The position numbers were made by a program, and so were the translations under genes. The notes beneath the pieces are model-generated. The model did no database searches, was not told the DNA's origin, and saw only the letters and a program-made list of their open reading frames with translations. Positions 8,564 through 17,030 of a stretch of 64,000 bases of DNA are shown in pieces; the first letter of the stretch is position 1, and each line of letters starts with the position of its first letter. Origin of the DNA: Seohaeicola zhoushanensis (GTDB lineage Bacteria; Pseudomonadota; Alphaproteobacteria; Rhodobacterales; Rhodobacteraceae); NCBI RefSeq assembly GCF_014656415.1, contig NZ_BNCJ01000011.1, positions 1 to 64,000 on the forward strand, read 5' to 3'.

Positions 8564-9732
8564 TCTCTGTCGCCGAAGCCCGCGCCCTGCTGTTCGATCT
8601 CGTCGCGCCCCTGCCGGTCGAGGAGGTTCCCCTCGCCCAGGCCAACGGCCGCGTGCTCGCACGCGAAGTGACGGCCCGGCGCGACCAACCGCCCTTCGAC
8701 GCCTCCTCGATGGACGGCTACGCCATCAAGGCGACCGAGGCGCAGAAGGATTCGATGTTCCGCGTCATCGGCGAGGCGGCGGCAGGCCACGGCTTTTCCG
8801 GCACCGTCGGCGCCGGCCAGGCGGTGCGCATCTTCACCGGAGCGCCGATGCCCAAGGGCGCGGATTTCGTTGTGATTCAGGAAGATGTGAGCCGTACCGG
8901 CGAAATCATCACCATCTCCGACGAACCCGGCAGCAACCCCAACGTCCGCGCCGCCGGCGGCGACTTCCGCATCGGCACCACCGTGGCAGCGCCCCGCCGC
9001 CTGCGCCCGCAGGACATCGCCCTGCTCGCCTCGATGAACATTCCCCGCGTCAGCGTCACCCGCAAACCGGTGGTCGCGCTGATCTCGACCGGCGACGAAC
9101 TGGTGATGCCGGGCGAGGAACCCGGCCCCGACCAGATCATCGCCTCCAACACCTTCGGCCTCAAGGCGATGCTGGAAGAGGCCGGCGCCGATGCCCGCCT
9201 GCTGCCCATCGCCCGCGACAGCCACGCCTCACTCGACACCGCCTTCGGGCTGGCCCGCGGCGCCGACCTGATCGTCACCATCGGCGGCGCCTCGGTCGGC
9301 GATCACGACCTCGTTGGCGAGGTGGCGCAGGACCTCGGCCTCAAGCGCGCCTTCTACAAGATCGCCATGCGCCCCGGAAAACCGCTGATGGCGGGCCGGA
9401 TGGGCGATGCGGCGATGGTCGGCCTGCCCGGCAACCCGGTCTCGGCCATGGTCTGCGGCCACCTCTTCCTGGTGCCCATGGTGCGCGCCCTGCTCGGCCT
9501 CGGCACCGATATCCCGCCATTGCACTCGGCGCGCCTCGCGGGTGCGCTCGGCCCCAACGGCCCGCGCGAACACTACATGCGCGCCGTGGTCGAAAACGGG
9601 CAAGCACGGGTTTTCGACAACCAAGACAGTGCCATGCTGGGCGTTCTTGCGGTGGCCAACGCGCTGGTGGTACGGCCCCCCAACGATGCCGCCCTCGCCG
9701 ATGGCGCGGAAATCAGCTATCTGCCGATCTGA
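8560..9732 (+). CDS. moeA: molybdopterin molybdenumtransferase
   Basis: MoeA inserts molybdate into adenylated molybdopterin. The 390-residue protein has the usual order: the N-terminal linker domain with [12 protein letters not shown], a domain with [11 protein letters not shown], the MoCF-binding domain with ALISTGDEL and [11 protein letters not shown], then KPLMAG and [11 protein letters not shown], and a C-terminal beta domain. All the usual motifs are visible. It is the last gene of the overlapping trp-moa block; tpiA begins 28 bases further on with its own ribosome site. Confidence 0.96.
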   Translation: MISVAEARALLFDLVAPLPVEEVPLAQANGRVLAREVTARRDQPPFDASSMDGYAIKATEAQKDSMFRVIGEAAAGHGFSGTVGAGQAVRIFTGAPMPKGADFVVIQEDVSRTGEIITISDEPGSNPNVRAAGGDFRIGTTVAAPRRLRPQDIALLASMNIPRVSVTRKPVVALISTGDELVMPGEEPGPDQIIASNTFGLKAMLEEAGADARLLPIARDSHASLDTAFGLARGADLIVTIGGASVGDHDLVGEVAQDLGLKRAFYKIAMRPGKPLMAGRMGDAAMVGLPGNPVSAMVCGHLFLVPMVRALLGLGTDIPPLHSARLAGALGPNGPREHYMRAVVENGQARVFDNQDSAMLGVLAVANALVVRPPNDAALADGAEISYLPI

Positions 9733-9759
9733 CGGCAATACTTTCACGGGAGATCTGCA

Positions 9760-10509
9760 ATGCGGCGTAAACTGGCGGCCGGCAACTGGAAGATGAACGG
9801 CCTCGGCGCAAACCTGGCCGAGCTCTCTGCCCTGCTTGCCGCCCAGCCCGATCCCGCCTGCGAGATGCTGATCTGCCCGCCCGCCACGCTGATCCACCGC
9901 GCCGCGGCGCAGGCGCAGGGCAGCACCCTGCGGATCGGCGCACAGGATTGCCACGCTGCCACCAGCGGCGCCCATACCGGCGACCTCTCGGCCGAGATGC
10001 TGCGCGATGCCGGCGCCACCCATGTCATCACCGGCCATTCCGAACGCCGCGCCGACCACGGCGAGAGCGACGCCATCGTGCGCGCCAAGACCGAGGCCGC
10101 CATCGCCGCCGGCCTCACCGCCATCCTCTGCCTTGGCGAAAGCCTCGGCGACCGCCAGGCGGGCCGCACCCTCGACGTGATCCGCGCCCAACTCGCCGGC
10201 TCCCTGCCCGACCAGGCCGGCGGCGCGACACTGGTGGTCGCCTATGAACCGATCTGGGCCATCGGTACCGGCCAGGTCGCCACGCTCGACCAGATCGGCG
10301 AGGTCCACGCCTTCCTGCGCGCCGAACTGGTCGCCCGTTACGGCGAGACAGGCAATGCCATCCGCCTGCTCTACGGCGGTTCGGTCAAGCACGCCAACGC
10401 CGCCGAAATCTTCGCCGTCAAGGACGTCGACGGCGCCCTCGTCGGCGGCGCCAGCCTCACCGCGGCCGATTTCGCCCCCATCGTCGCCGCCCTCTCGGCA
10501 GCACACTAG
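9760..10509 (+). CDS. tpiA: triose-phosphate isomerase
   Basis: This enzyme interconverts dihydroxyacetone phosphate and glyceraldehyde 3-phosphate in glycolysis and gluconeogenesis. The 249 residues carry the substrate lysine in GNWKMNG (about residue 11), the electrophilic histidine in ITGHSERR (about 91), the catalytic glutamate in [12 protein letters not shown] (about 162) and the phosphate-gripping YGGSVK. The AUG is preceded by CGGGAG. It lies in the same direction as moeA and converges on dctM, with the intervening hairpin acting mainly for the opposite strand. Confidence 0.97.
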   Translation: MRRKLAAGNWKMNGLGANLAELSALLAAQPDPACEMLICPPATLIHRAAAQAQGSTLRIGAQDCHAATSGAHTGDLSAEMLRDAGATHVITGHSERRADHGESDAIVRAKTEAAIAAGLTAILCLGESLGDRQAGRTLDVIRAQLAGSLPDQAGGATLVVAYEPIWAIGTGQVATLDQIGEVHAFLRAELVARYGETGNAIRLLYGGSVKHANAAEIFAVKDVDGALVGGASLTAADFAPIVAALSAAH

Positions 10510-10514
10510 GCCCC

Positions 10515-10545
10515 AAAGAAAAACGCCGCCCCCGAGGGAGCGGCG
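10515..10545 (-). terminator. intrinsic terminator of the dctPQM operon
   Basis: Read on the minus strand, a stem CGCCGC-TCCC pairs with GGGG-GCGGCG (10524-10545, one mismatch) and is followed by TTTTTCTTT (10523-10515). This is a textbook rho-independent terminator placed 21 bases after the dctM stop. The plus strand has no T-run after the stem. Confidence 0.8.
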
Positions 10546-10566
10546 CAGGTGTAGCCGTTGGACCGG

Positions 10567-11961
10567 CTACTTCACGATTATCTCTGGCCCCATGATCGCC
10601 GTCGGCAGCACCGTCGACAGCCATGGCACGTAGGTAATCAGGATCAGGAAGACGAAGAGCACCGCCAGGAACGGCAGCGCCGCCCGGACCACCGCCATCA
10701 TCGACATCCCCGCCACGCCCGAGGTCACGAAGAGATTCAGACCCACGGGCGGCGTTATCATCCCGATCTCCATGTTCACCACCATGATGATGCCAAGGTG
10801 GATCGGGTCGATGCCCAGCTCGATGGCAATCGGAAAGACCAGCGGCGCCACGATCACGATCAAGCCCGAGGGCTCCATGAACTGCCCGCCGATCAGCAGG
10901 ATCACGTTCACGATCACCAGGAACATGATCGGCCCGAAGCCCGCCGACAGCATGGCGCTGGCGATCTTCTGCGGGATCTGCTCGTCGGTCAGCACATGCT
11001 TGAGGATCAGCGCATTGGCGATGATGAACATCAGCGTGATCGTCAGCTTGCCCGCCTCGAACAGCGTGTCGCGGGTGTCGCGGTGGAAGAAGGCCGTCAC
11101 CAGCGCCTGCGGCGCGCTCAGCAGGCTGCGCCGGCCCCGGTCCGCTGTCTCCTTAAGCGGCCCGATGTCACGATACACGAAGCAGGCGATCAGGAAGGCA
11201 TAGACGGCGGCCACGGCGGCGGCCTCGGTCGGGGTGAAGATCGCCCCGGTGATGCCCGGCAGGCCATAGATCCCGATCATGATGATCGCGATCAGCATCA
11301 GCCCCCAGAAGGCATCGCGGAAGCTGGCGAATATCTCGCCCCAGCCCTGCCACTGCCCCTTCGGCATCCCCTTGATCACCGCCATGATGTAGATCGTCAC
11401 CATCAGCATCAGCCCGGCGAGGATCCCCGGAATGACCCCGGCCAGGAACATCCGCCCGACCGAGACGTCGGTGGCGCTGGCATAGACCACCATCACGATG
11501 GACGGCGGGATCAGGATGCCCAGAGTGCCCGCGTTGGCGATCACCCCGGCGGCGAAATCCTTGGAATAGCCCGCCTGCCGCATCGCCATGATGACGATGG
11601 AGCCGATGGCCACCACTGTCGCCGGCGAAGACCCCGACAGCGCCGCGAACAACATGCAGGCGAACACCCCGGCAATCGCCAGACCGCCGCGCATGTGCCC
11701 GACGCAGGCGATGGAAAAGCGGATGATCCGCCGCGCCACGCCGCCGGTCGACATGAAGGACGAGGCGAGGATGAAGAAGGGAATGGCCAGCAGCGTGTAA
11801 TGCCCTGCCATCGCGTTGAACAACGTCTGCGCCACCGAGGCCAGCGAGGTATCCGACAGCGCCAGCAGGAAGAAGATCGACGACAGGCCCAGCGAGATGG
11901 CGATCGGCACCCCGATCAGCATCAGGCCGATGACGACGAGGAAGAGGATTGCGACTTCCAT
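10567..11961 (-). CDS. dctM: TRAP transporter large permease subunit (DctM)
   Basis: DctM is the large membrane subunit of the sodium-coupled TRAP C4-dicarboxylate transporter. The 464 residues form about twelve hydrophobic helices. DctM-family signatures include AIPFFILASSFM, SGSSPATVVAIG, LGILIPPSI and NMEIGMITPPVGLN. It is the last gene of dctP-dctQ-dctM, three bases after dctQ, and is followed by an intrinsic terminator. Together with DctP and DctQ it should import malate, succinate, fumarate or similar acids; the exact substrate cannot be read from sequence. Confidence 0.95.
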   Translation of the reverse strand: MEVAILFLVVIGLMLIGVPIAISLGLSSIFFLLALSDTSLASVAQTLFNAMAGHYTLLAIPFFILASSFMSTGGVARRIIRFSIACVGHMRGGLAIAGVFACMLFAALSGSSPATVVAIGSIVIMAMRQAGYSKDFAAGVIANAGTLGILIPPSIVMVVYASATDVSVGRMFLAGVIPGILAGLMLMVTIYIMAVIKGMPKGQWQGWGEIFASFRDAFWGLMLIAIIMIGIYGLPGITGAIFTPTEAAAVAAVYAFLIACFVYRDIGPLKETADRGRRSLLSAPQALVTAFFHRDTRDTLFEAGKLTITLMFIIANALILKHVLTDEQIPQKIASAMLSAGFGPIMFLVIVNVILLIGGQFMEPSGLIVIVAPLVFPIAIELGIDPIHLGIIMVVNMEIGMITPPVGLNLFVTSGVAGMSMMAVVRAALPFLAVLFVFLILITYVPWLSTVLPTAIMGPEIIVK

Positions 11962-11964
11962 GGA

Positions 11965-12654
11965 TCAGTTGTCCCGGTTCATGTGGGCGACGTCGGCGAC
12001 GGCGTCCTCGGCTTCGTGGCTGACGATCAGGCCGCCGGAAGTGCCCTTGGCAATCCGGACCGTCGCCTGGATCAGGCGGAACAGCAGCAGGGCCATGCCG
12101 ATCGGCAGGATGGCATAAGGGATGAAGCGCGGCATCTTCTCGTATTTGTCGCCGTCGTTCATGATCGGCTCGATCCAGCGCAGCCAGCTCGGAATCGGCA
12201 CCTCGGGCATCTCGTACCAGCCGCGATACGAGGTCCGCTTCATCTCCTCGAAGCCGGTCGGGAACCAGCGCCCGGTGGTCTGCGGCAGGTTGGCGAAGTT
12301 GGCCCAATAGTCCCAGGCGCCCTTCAGCAGCAGCACGGCATAGAGGATGCAGCAGGCGGCGGCGACCAGCGCCAGGATGAACCGCGGTCTGGGCGGCAGC
12401 ATCGCGGTGATCGCGTCGACGCCAAGATGCGCCGTCACCTTCACCGCATAGCTCACGCCGAACAGCACCAGCCAGGCAAAGAGGATGGTGGTGACTTCGA
12501 GACCCCAGCTGAAACCGGTGTTGAAGACATAGCGCAGGACCACGTTCATGAAGGTGACAAGCGTCATCGCGCCAAGGATGACCGCGATCGCCGTCTCCTC
12601 GAATTCATGGACGAACCGTCCGACACCGGAATGTGGTTGATAATGCGAAGCCAT
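11965..12654 (-). CDS. dctQ: TRAP transporter small permease subunit (DctQ)
   Basis: DctQ is the small four-helix membrane subunit that associates with DctM. The 229 residues start MASHYQPHSG at 12654. Hydrophobic segments lie at about 22-41, 54-75, 91-110 and 180-197. The first pair contains the family signatures VVLRYVFNTGFSWGLEV and FGVSYAVKVTAHLGVD. A polar loop of about 70 residues between helices 3 and 4 makes it longer than minimal DctQ proteins and is seen in some C4-dicarboxylate systems. It sits between dctP and dctM. Confidence 0.92.
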   Translation of the reverse strand: MASHYQPHSGVGRFVHEFEETAIAVILGAMTLVTFMNVVLRYVFNTGFSWGLEVTTILFAWLVLFGVSYAVKVTAHLGVDAITAMLPPRPRFILALVAAACCILYAVLLLKGAWDYWANFANLPQTTGRWFPTGFEEMKRTSYRGWYEMPEVPIPSWLRWIEPIMNDGDKYEKMPRFIPYAILPIGMALLLFRLIQATVRIAKGTSGGLIVSHEAEDAVADVAHMNRDN

Positions 12655-12745
12655 GCAGTCCTCCCCAGGGCCGCTGATACGCCGCTCCCGGCGCGGGGTG
12701 GTCCGGCCCCCCGCAGGGAGCCGGACACGGGGTTTTCAGGTCAGG

Positions 12746-13750
12746 TCAGAGGCCGGCGTTGATCGCCTGGGCCGCGTCGATGTTTTCCTGGCCGACATCG
12801 TCCAGGAACTGGGTCCAGACCGGCTTCATCACGTCGACCCATGCCTGGCGCTGCTCGGGCGTCAGTTCGCGGATCACGCCGCCGGCGGCGAGGATCGCCG
12901 CGCGGGCGTCCTGGTCGACCTTGTCCACCTCGGCGTTGCGCGAGACGGTGACTTCCTCGAGGATCGTCGCCAGCTGGGTGCGCACGTCATCCGGCAGGCT
13001 GTCCCACCAGTCGGTCGAGGTCACGACCATATAGTCGATGATGCCGTGGTTGGTCTCGGTGGTGCCGTCCTGCACCTCAAAGAACTTCTGGCCGTAGATG
13101 TTCGACCAGGTGTTCTCCTGCCCGTCGACAACGCCGGTCTGCAGCGCGCCGTAGACTTCCGAGAAGGCCATCGGCTGCGGGCTGGCCTTGAGGGCCTCGA
13201 ACTGCGCCTTGATCACTTCCGACGGCTGCACGCGGAACTTCAGCCCGGCGGCATCAGCGGGCGAGATCAGCGGCTTCTTGGCCGAGATCTGCTTCATGCC
13301 ATTGTGCCAGAACTGCAGGCCCAGCAGGCCGCGCTTGGTCATCGATTCCTTCATCTTCTGGCCGGTTTCCGAGGTCTGGAACGCGTCGACCGCGGCGATG
13401 TTCTTGAACATGAAGGGCAGGTCGAAGATCCGGAAGACCTTGGTGAACTGCTCGAACTTCGACAGCGAGGGCGCGGCCATCTGCACGTCGCCCTGCAGCA
13501 TGGCTTCCAGCACCTTGTCGTCATCGTAGAGGGTCGAGTTCGGATAGACCTCGACGCAGGCCTTGCCGTTCATCTCCTCGTTGACGCGGTCCGCGAAGAG
13601 CTGGGCGGCGATGCCCTTGGGGTGCTTGTCGGCATTGGTGACGTGGGCGAACTTGATGACGATCTCGCCAGCGTCGCAGGCAGCCGAAGCGGCCGATGCG
13701 CTGATGCCAAGGGACAGGGCGGCCACGGCGGCCGCGGTTACGAATTTCAT
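12746..13750 (-). CDS. dctP: TRAP transporter periplasmic C4-dicarboxylate-binding protein (DctP)
   Basis: DctP captures the substrate in the periplasm and delivers it to DctQM. The start at 13750 has a strong GGGAGGAG site and gives a 334-residue precursor. The signal peptide MKFVTAAAVAALSLGISASA is probably cleaved at SAASA-ACDAG (about residue 23). The mature part has the family motifs IKFAHVTN, PKGIAAQLFADRVNE, LPFMFKN, LKFRVQPSEV (with the arginine that binds carboxylate) and GVVDGQENTWSNIY. The long upstream region holds paired palindromes, the likely site of DctD action. It is first of the operon. Confidence 0.95.
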   Translation of the reverse strand: MKFVTAAAVAALSLGISASAASAACDAGEIVIKFAHVTNADKHPKGIAAQLFADRVNEEMNGKACVEVYPNSTLYDDDKVLEAMLQGDVQMAAPSLSKFEQFTKVFRIFDLPFMFKNIAAVDAFQTSETGQKMKESMTKRGLLGLQFWHNGMKQISAKKPLISPADAAGLKFRVQPSEVIKAQFEALKASPQPMAFSEVYGALQTGVVDGQENTWSNIYGQKFFEVQDGTTETNHGIIDYMVVTSTDWWDSLPDDVRTQLATILEEVTVSRNAEVDKVDQDARAAILAAGGVIRELTPEQRQAWVDVMKPVWTQFLDDVGQENIDAAQAINAGL

Positions 13751-13952
13751 CGGGTACTCCTCCCAGAGTTTACACGGTTCGGGGCCAATCCCCCCGAGGC
13801 ACCGGTGATTCGATGCGCTGAGTGGAGTGAAGCGAATCGCGGAGAACCGCTCAACAATCCCGAAGGGCCTTCGGAAATGGCACTTCAAAAGTAGCAAATT
13901 CAATTACTTGGTGACCAAAGTTAAAGCGCCCCGAAAACCAACCTTCAAACCG

Positions 13953-14005
13953 CGTGCGAATCTCCACACACGCACCCCCGCCAACTGTGCGGATTTCCGC
14001 ACAGT
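13953..14005 (-). promoter_or_regulatory. tandem palindromic operators upstream of dctP (putative DctD sites)
   Basis: A perfect 10-base inverted repeat ACTGTGCGGA-TT-TCCGCACAGT (13984-14005) is accompanied by a second copy at 13953-13970 matching 14 of the central 18 bases. Their centres are 33 bases apart, about three helical turns, so they lie on one face of the DNA. They are 200-255 bases before the dctP start and next to the dctD stop. TGTGCGG-CCGCACA repeats are the type described for DctD upstream activating sites in rhizobia (from memory). Confidence 0.7.
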
Positions 14006-14006
14006 G

Positions 14007-15224
14007 TCAGCGGCGGAAATCCTCCGGCCTGATTCCGTATTTCGCCAGCTTGTCGTAGAAGGTCTTGCGCGGCAGCTTCAGCGCCTTCGCCGCCTCCGAG
14101 GCATGACCGTTCTGCCGTCCCAGCGCCGCGATCAGCAGCGCCCGCTCGACCTGCGCCAACTGCTCGACCAGGCCCAGGTCCGCCGCCTCGGTCGCCTCCT
14201 CGGGCATCCCCAGCACGAAACGCATCGCCGCGCTCATCAGCGACCGCGTATTTCCCGGCCAGGGCTGCGCCATCAGCGCCGCCAGCTTCTCGGGCGAGAT
14301 GTCGGGCGTGCGGATCCCCGCCTGCTCCGCCGCCTGCGCGACGTAATGGCGGAACAGCACCGGAATATCCTCGCGCCGCTCGGCCAGCGAGGGCACCCGC
14401 ACCCGGCTCACCTCCAGCCGATAGAGCAGATCAGCATTCAACCCGCTGCCCTCCAGCTCCACCGTGCTGCCCGCCAGCAGCCGCACGTCGCCCTCGCCCT
14501 CCAGCGCCCCGATCAGCGCGATCTGCGTATCCGCCGGCAGCCGCGTGATCTCGTCCAGGAAAAGCGAGCCCCCCGCGCTCGCCGCCAGGGCCGAGGCCAG
14601 CGCGGCGCGGTCCATCCCATCCGCCGCGCGCTTCTCGAAGGGCGCCTGCGCCCGCGCCGACGACAGGTGAATGACCTCGGCCACCTTCGAGATGCCGCTG
14701 CCCGGCGGCCCGCTCACCAGCACCTCGGTCTCGGTCCGCGCCACACGCCGCACCGAATCCCGCATCCCCCGCGCCAGATCGGACTCGCCGAACAGCATCC
14801 GCGCCACCGGGTCACCCGCCTCGGCCTGCGCCTGCGCCGCCCGCGCCTCCAGCACCTGCCGCCGCGCCTCCAGCGCGCGACGCAGCACCGCGACCAGATC
14901 CGCCGGCGCGCAGGGCTTCTCGAGGAAGTCGAAGGCGCCCCTCTCCATCGCCGAGACCGCCATCGGGATATCGCCTTCGCCGGTCAGCAGCACCACCGGC
15001 AGCTCGGAATCCACCGCATGGGCATAGCTCAGCAGGTGGAACCCGTCGCGCCCCGGCATCCGCATGTCCGACAGGATCACGCCTGGAAAATCGGCCCGGA
15101 TGTGGTCCTTGGCCGCCACGAAGCTGCCCGCCGCAATCGCCACCATCCCGGCCAGGTCCAGCGTCTGCGCCATCGCCTCGCGCACCGCCGCGTCGTCATC
15201 CACCAGCAGAACCGTATCGCTCAT
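14007..15224 (-). CDS. dctD: C4-dicarboxylate response regulator DctD-like, degenerate AAA+ domain
   Basis: The protein has a receiver domain (residues 1-120, phospho-acceptor Asp53 in LSDMRMP), an AAA+ domain (about 140-310) and a Fis-type helix-turn-helix (about 365-400). It should be phosphorylated by DctB and control dctPQM. The AAA+ domain is unusual. The Walker A region reads GPPGSGISK, with isoleucine where the lysine belongs. The segment with the sigma54-contact GAFTGA loop is missing, while Walker B (GGSLFLDEI, 218-226) remains. It therefore probably does not act as a classical sigma54 ATPase and may activate another RNA polymerase form or repress. It overlaps dctB by four bases. Confidence 0.88.
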   Translation of the reverse strand: MSDTVLLVDDDAAVREAMAQTLDLAGMVAIAAGSFVAAKDHIRADFPGVILSDMRMPGRDGFHLLSYAHAVDSELPVVLLTGEGDIPMAVSAMERGAFDFLEKPCAPADLVAVLRRALEARRQVLEARAAQAQAEAGDPVARMLFGESDLARGMRDSVRRVARTETEVLVSGPPGSGISKVAEVIHLSSARAQAPFEKRAADGMDRAALASALAASAGGSLFLDEITRLPADTQIALIGALEGEGDVRLLAGSTVELEGSGLNADLLYRLEVSRVRVPSLAERREDIPVLFRHYVAQAAEQAGIRTPDISPEKLAALMAQPWPGNTRSLMSAAMRFVLGMPEEATEAADLGLVEQLAQVERALLIAALGRQNGHASEAAKALKLPRKTFYDKLAKYGIRPEDFRR

Positions 15225-16969
15225 GCCGCTTCCTCTTCCCGCCAGCGCTCCAGCCGCACCGAGAACTCGGCCCCGCCGTCGAGGTTCTGCCCCCGGATGT
15301 CGCCACCGAAGCTCTGCACGATGCCATAGCTGATCGACAGCCCCAGCCCCATCCCCTCGGCCGCGCCGATCTTCTTGGTGGTATAGAACGGGTCGAACAC
15401 TCGCCCCGGATCGGCGATGCCCGGCCCGGTATCCGCCACCGTCACCGTCACGCCCGCGCCCTCGGCGATGCCCAGCCGCAGGGTCTTCTCGGCGCGCCCC
15501 TGCATCGCATCCACCGCATTCCCGACAAGGTTGAGGAACACCTGCCCCAGCCGCACCTCGCCGCCGCGCACCCAGACCGGCCCGGCGGGCGGCGCATAGA
15601 CCAGCTCCACCCCCTCCTGCTCCAACCGCGCCGTGACCATCTCGATCACGCTCTCCATCACCTTCACGACATCCACCCGCGAGGGCGGCTCGCTCTCCTG
15701 CCGGGCAAAGGCGCGCAGGTTCTGGATGATCCGCCCCATCCGCCGCGCCATGTCCGAGATCCGGCCGAGGTTCTCGCCCGCCACCTCCGGCCGCCCCCGC
15801 TCCAGATAGGCCGCGCCATTCTCGGCGAAGGAGCGGATCGCCATCAGCGGCTGGTTCAGCTCGTGGCTGATCCCCGCGCTCATCTGCCCCAGCGCGCTCA
15901 GCTTGCCGGCCTGCACCAGGTCCTCCTGCGCCCGCTTCAGCGCCGCCTCAGCCTCCTCGCGCTCGCGCACTTCGCGGCGCAGTTGCACGTTGGTCTCCAG
16001 CAGCTCCGCCGTCCGCTCCGCCACCCGCGCCTCCAGCACCTGGTTCGCCTCGGCCAGCGTCCGCCGCCGTTCGGTCGCCACGAACAGCAGCGCCCCGAAG
16101 GCCAGGCACATCGCCGCCACCGCCGCCGCCTGCAACCCCGCCAGCCGCCGCGCCGGAGCGGTATCGACCAGCACCTCGCCCATCAGCCCGATCACCGGCA
16201 GATCCTGCGAAAGATGCAGCGCACGCGCCGGCAGATAGGGCCCCCAGCCCAGCTCCCAGATCTCGTGCTCCCCAACCGAGGTGACGGCAAAGGGTAACGC
16301 CGCACCCGAAGGCGGATGCAGCCCCACCTCGCCCGGTCCGCGCCGCCAGAACAGCAGCTCCGAGCGGTTCGTGATGAAGACCTCGCCGCGATGGTCGGTG
16401 AAATAGACCGCCGGCGTATCGCCGCGCCAGGTCTGCTCGACCGCGTTCACATCGGCCACCATGACCAGCGCGCCGCGGACCCGCCCGTCGGCCCCAAAGG
16501 AGGGCACCGCGTGGAAATAGCCCCGCCGCCCGTCCGGCCCGCCGGTCAACCCATGCGCCGCCCCCAGCGCCCCCTGCATCGCCCGCTCGAACCAGGGCTG
16601 CGTGGCGATCCGGCCGCCCTCCCAGCGATGCGCCGAAACCAGCACGTTGCCGGCTGTGTCGGCAAAGAACACCTGCAGAGCGCCGGTCTTGTCCGCGGCC
16701 ATCAGCAGCAGCCGCTTGGCCTCGTCGCGCTCCTCCGGCGTCTCCAGATGCGCCAGCGCGGGGTGATCCACCGTCAGCACCGCCAGTTCACGGAAGGCCT
16801 GCAACTGGGTGCTGAGCCGGTCCGAGGCCAGCGCCAGGTCGCTCTCCGACCGCTCCGCCAGCTGCTCCAGCGCCTGGCCATAGCCATAGCGCCAGACAGC
16901 CCCCGCCAGCGCCGCCACGGCGACGAGGAAGGTCAATACAATCAGGTTCCTGCGGCGGCGCGATGTCAT
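15221..16969 (-). CDS. dctB: C4-dicarboxylate sensor histidine kinase DctB
   Basis: The start at 16969 gives MTSRRRRNLIVLTFLVAVAAL and 582 residues. A first membrane helix (about 8-27), a periplasmic double-Cache/PAS-type sensor (about 30-275) and a second helix (about 280-301) precede a coiled coil and the kinase core. The phospho-acceptor histidine is in ISHELNQPLMAI, and the ATP-binding N, G1 and G2 boxes are NLVGNAVDAM, DTGPGI and GMGLGLSISYGI. It senses external dicarboxylates and phosphorylates DctD, encoded in the overlapping next gene. It is divergent from the P450 gene across 61 bases. Confidence 0.93.
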   Translation of the reverse strand: MTSRRRRNLIVLTFLVAVAALAGAVWRYGYGQALEQLAERSESDLALASDRLSTQLQAFRELAVLTVDHPALAHLETPEERDEAKRLLLMAADKTGALQVFFADTAGNVLVSAHRWEGGRIATQPWFERAMQGALGAAHGLTGGPDGRRGYFHAVPSFGADGRVRGALVMVADVNAVEQTWRGDTPAVYFTDHRGEVFITNRSELLFWRRGPGEVGLHPPSGAALPFAVTSVGEHEIWELGWGPYLPARALHLSQDLPVIGLMGEVLVDTAPARRLAGLQAAAVAAMCLAFGALLFVATERRRTLAEANQVLEARVAERTAELLETNVQLRREVREREEAEAALKRAQEDLVQAGKLSALGQMSAGISHELNQPLMAIRSFAENGAAYLERGRPEVAGENLGRISDMARRMGRIIQNLRAFARQESEPPSRVDVVKVMESVIEMVTARLEQEGVELVYAPPAGPVWVRGGEVRLGQVFLNLVGNAVDAMQGRAEKTLRLGIAEGAGVTVTVADTGPGIADPGRVFDPFYTTKKIGAAEGMGLGLSISYGIVQSFGGDIRGQNLDGGAEFSVRLERWREEEAA

Positions 16970-17030
16970 GGCGGCCAGATTAGCAGCGCCGGGCTTGCAT
17001 TGGCCAGAGAGCTTGGCATCCTCCACCGCC

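Noticed and set aside
10558-12762. Plus-strand 734-residue frame
   Set aside because: It is antisense to dctM and dctQ, which have clear family motifs; its own composition (Asp/His/Arg/Gln) is that of a shadow.
13926-13939. GG-N10-GC pattern on the minus strand upstream of dctP, possible sigma54 promoter
   Set aside because: Flanking bases do not fit the TGGCAC-N5-TTGC consensus, and the adjacent DctD lacks the residues needed to work with sigma54.
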